NCBI RefSeq assembly: GCF_018130545.1
Contig: NZ_JAFCKF010000004.1
Span: forward strand, 259,501 to 323,500
Direction of reading: 5' to 3'
From: Bradyrhizobium tropiciagri
Lineage (GTDB): Bacteria > Pseudomonadota > Alphaproteobacteria > Rhizobiales > Xanthobacteraceae
Length of the DNA stretch: 64,000 bases
The notes beneath the pieces were generated by a model. That model saw nothing but the letters and a program-made list of their open reading frames with translations, did not search any database and had not been told where the DNA came from. Below, in pieces: positions 62,757 through 64,000 of this stretch. How positions within the stretch are numbered: the stretch's first letter is position 1; each line of letters starts with the position of its first letter. A program made the translations under genes and the position numbers.

Positions 62757-62833
62757 GTACGCTCTCCCCTTGACTGTTTCCTCGTGAATGCGGCCCGCCA
62801 TCTGTGGGCGGTTTGCCGCTTGCTCGACTGTCG

Positions 62834-64000
62834 CTAGTTCAACCGGCGCTGGTTTGCCGTGTCGCGGTACCAGTCGAACGGCTGTTCGTGGGTCGCGACC
62901 ATCACGCTCTTGGTGTTGAAATGGTCGTCGAAGCTCTCGGTGCCGCATTCGCGGCCGATGCCGGAATCGTCGACGCCGCCCCAGGGCGAGGCCGGATCGA
63001 GCCGGTGGTGGTCGTTGATCCAGACGATGCCGGCCTTGACCGCGGCGGCGACGCGATGCGCGCGCGCGACGTCGCGGGTGCGAATGGCCGCGGCGAGGCC
63101 GAACGGCGAGTCGTTGGCGAGCCGCAGCGCGTCGGCCTCGTCCTTGAAAGGTGTGACCGAGGTGAAGGGACCGAACACCTCCTCCTGGAAAATTCGCATG
63201 TCGGATTTGACGTCGGCGAACACGGTCGGCTCGACGAAATAGCCGTTGTCGTGGCCCGCGACCTGCGCGGCCACGCCGCCGGTCAGCAGCCGCGCGCCGT
63301 CCTCATGGCCGTAGCGCGCATAGCTGAGCACGCGATCGCGCTGGCGCGCCGAGATCACCGGCCCAAGCTGGGTGTTCGGATCGAAGGGATCGCCGATCCG
63401 GATGGTGCGGGTCTTGGCCTGCAGCTTTTCGACGAACTCGTCGTAGATCGAGGCCTGCACGATGTGGCGGGAGGCGCAGACGCAGGTCTGGCCGGCGCCG
63501 ATGAAGGCGCCGAACGCGGCATAGTTGACGGCGCGGTCGACGTCGAAATCGTCGAAGATTATCACCGGCGTCTTGCCACCCAGCTCCATGGTCTGGTGTG
63601 CGAACACCTTCGCCGCGGCACTGCCCGCGATGCGGCCCGCTTCGGTGCCGCCGGTCAGCACCAGCTTGTTGATGTCGCTATGCTCGGCCAGCATCTTGCC
63701 CGCACTCTGACCGAGCCCGAGCACGATGTTGAAGACACCTGGCGGAAGCCCAGCCTCGCTGAAGATCTGGGCGAGCTTCAGCGTGGTCAGCGGCGTATAT
63801 TCCGACGGCTTGACCACGGTGACGCATCCGGTCGCCAGCACCACGGCGAGCGACTTGCACAGGATCATCAGCGGGTGATTGAACGGCGTGCAGTTGGCGA
63901 CGATTCCGATCGGCGTGCGCAGCGTGTAGTTCAGATAGGAGCCTTCGACCGGGATTACGGAATCGCGGCGCGACAGCGCAAGCCCGGCGAAATAGCGGAA
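62834..64000 (-). CDS. Aldehyde dehydrogenase (partial, runs off the window)
   Basis: The frame is open from the right edge to the stop at 62834, giving at least 388 residues of an NAD(P)-dependent aldehyde dehydrogenase. It contains the cofactor motif GIVANCTPFNHPLM (with the catalytic Asn), general base Glu in MELGGKTPVII, nucleophile Cys in GAGQTCVCASR and EEVFGPFTSVTPF. The C-terminal region (INDHHRLDPASPWGGVDDSG) resembles betaine/gamma-aminobutyraldehyde-type subgroups, but substrate cannot be assigned. The N-terminal ~100 residues are outside. Confidence 0.94.
   Translation of the reverse strand, partial: FRYFAGLALSRRDSVIPVEGSYLNYTLRTPIGIVANCTPFNHPLMILCKSLAVVLATGCVTVVKPSEYTPLTTLKLAQIFSEAGLPPGVFNIVLGLGQSAGKMLAEHSDINKLVLTGGTEAGRIAGSAAAKVFAHQTMELGGKTPVIIFDDFDVDRAVNYAAFGAFIGAGQTCVCASRHIVQASIYDEFVEKLQAKTRTIRIGDPFDPNTQLGPVISARQRDRVLSYARYGHEDGARLLTGGVAAQVAGHDNGYFVEPTVFADVKSDMRIFQEEVFGPFTSVTPFKDEADALRLANDSPFGLAAAIRTRDVARAHRVAAAVKAGIVWINDHHRLDPASPWGGVDDSGIGRECGTESFDDHFNTKSVMVATHEQPFDWYRDTANQRRLN

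Overview
The window is 64 kb of high-GC chromosomal DNA with strong G/C preference at third codon positions. Gene content points to an alphaproteobacterium of the Bradyrhizobium/Nitrobacteraceae group: a 640-residue FtsH, UPF0335, DUF1244 and DUF1036 proteins, a short aa3-oxidase subunit IV, the split pntAA-pntAB-pntB transhydrogenase, paired DUF465 genes, and dispersed long palindromic repeats. The genus is an inference from gene types; no rRNA or tRNA gene, IS element, integrase or CRISPR array was seen.

Layout. 1-10.4 kb: the 3' end of an unknown gene, ftsH, a DUF3052 gene, an orphan Liv-type binding protein, a large membrane protein divergent from a TetR regulator, an OsmC protein, pyruvate kinase coupled to a DUF1036 protein, and two small conserved proteins. 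10.4-17 kb: a decayed molybdate-binding-protein-like pseudogene, a class III cyclase/TPR protein, and a peptidoglycan pair (M15 endopeptidase and L,D-transpeptidase) arranged like E. coli ldtD-mepK. 17-27 kb: an orphan NtrC-type regulator, an M3 oligoendopeptidase, a 50-residue oxidase subunit, the transhydrogenase operon, a small Cys/His protein, a membrane-anchored hydrolase, a Ca2+/H+ antiporter and a cupin. 27-35 kb: a coiled low-complexity protein, a TPR lipoprotein, rpsU, aqpZ, purEK, a diguanylate cyclase, four small genes and an LhgO-like oxidase. 35-43 kb: a PAS-GGDEF-EAL protein, an ABC-F ATPase, a divergent GlpD and a TTC38-like TPR protein.

43-46.4 kb is a compact minus-strand operon with more mixed third-base usage than its surroundings: a Bug-type binding protein, a dihydroxypyridine-hydroxylase-like FAD monooxygenase, and an alpha/beta-hydrolase fused to a LuxR DNA-binding domain. 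The hydrolase part seems to have lost its catalytic Asp, so the fusion may act as a ligand sensor controlling its own catabolic operon. It is the best candidate here for a little-described system. 46.8-53 kb holds two converging and complementary incomplete ABC transporters: a Pot-type ATPase with two permeases but no binding protein, and a CUT1-type binding protein with two permeases but no ATPase. The latter has a palindromic repeat between binding protein and permease.

53-64 kb: an AsmA-like protein, a succinyl-CoA:3-ketoacid CoA-transferase pair with a GNAT gene, a Thr/Ser dehydratase divergent from an ArsR repressor, a secreted vWA protein with four tandem beta-type repeats, and an MFS transporter behind an aldehyde dehydrogenase cut by the window edge. 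Long palindromic repeats lie between three of the convergent gene pairs, where they may serve as bidirectional terminators.
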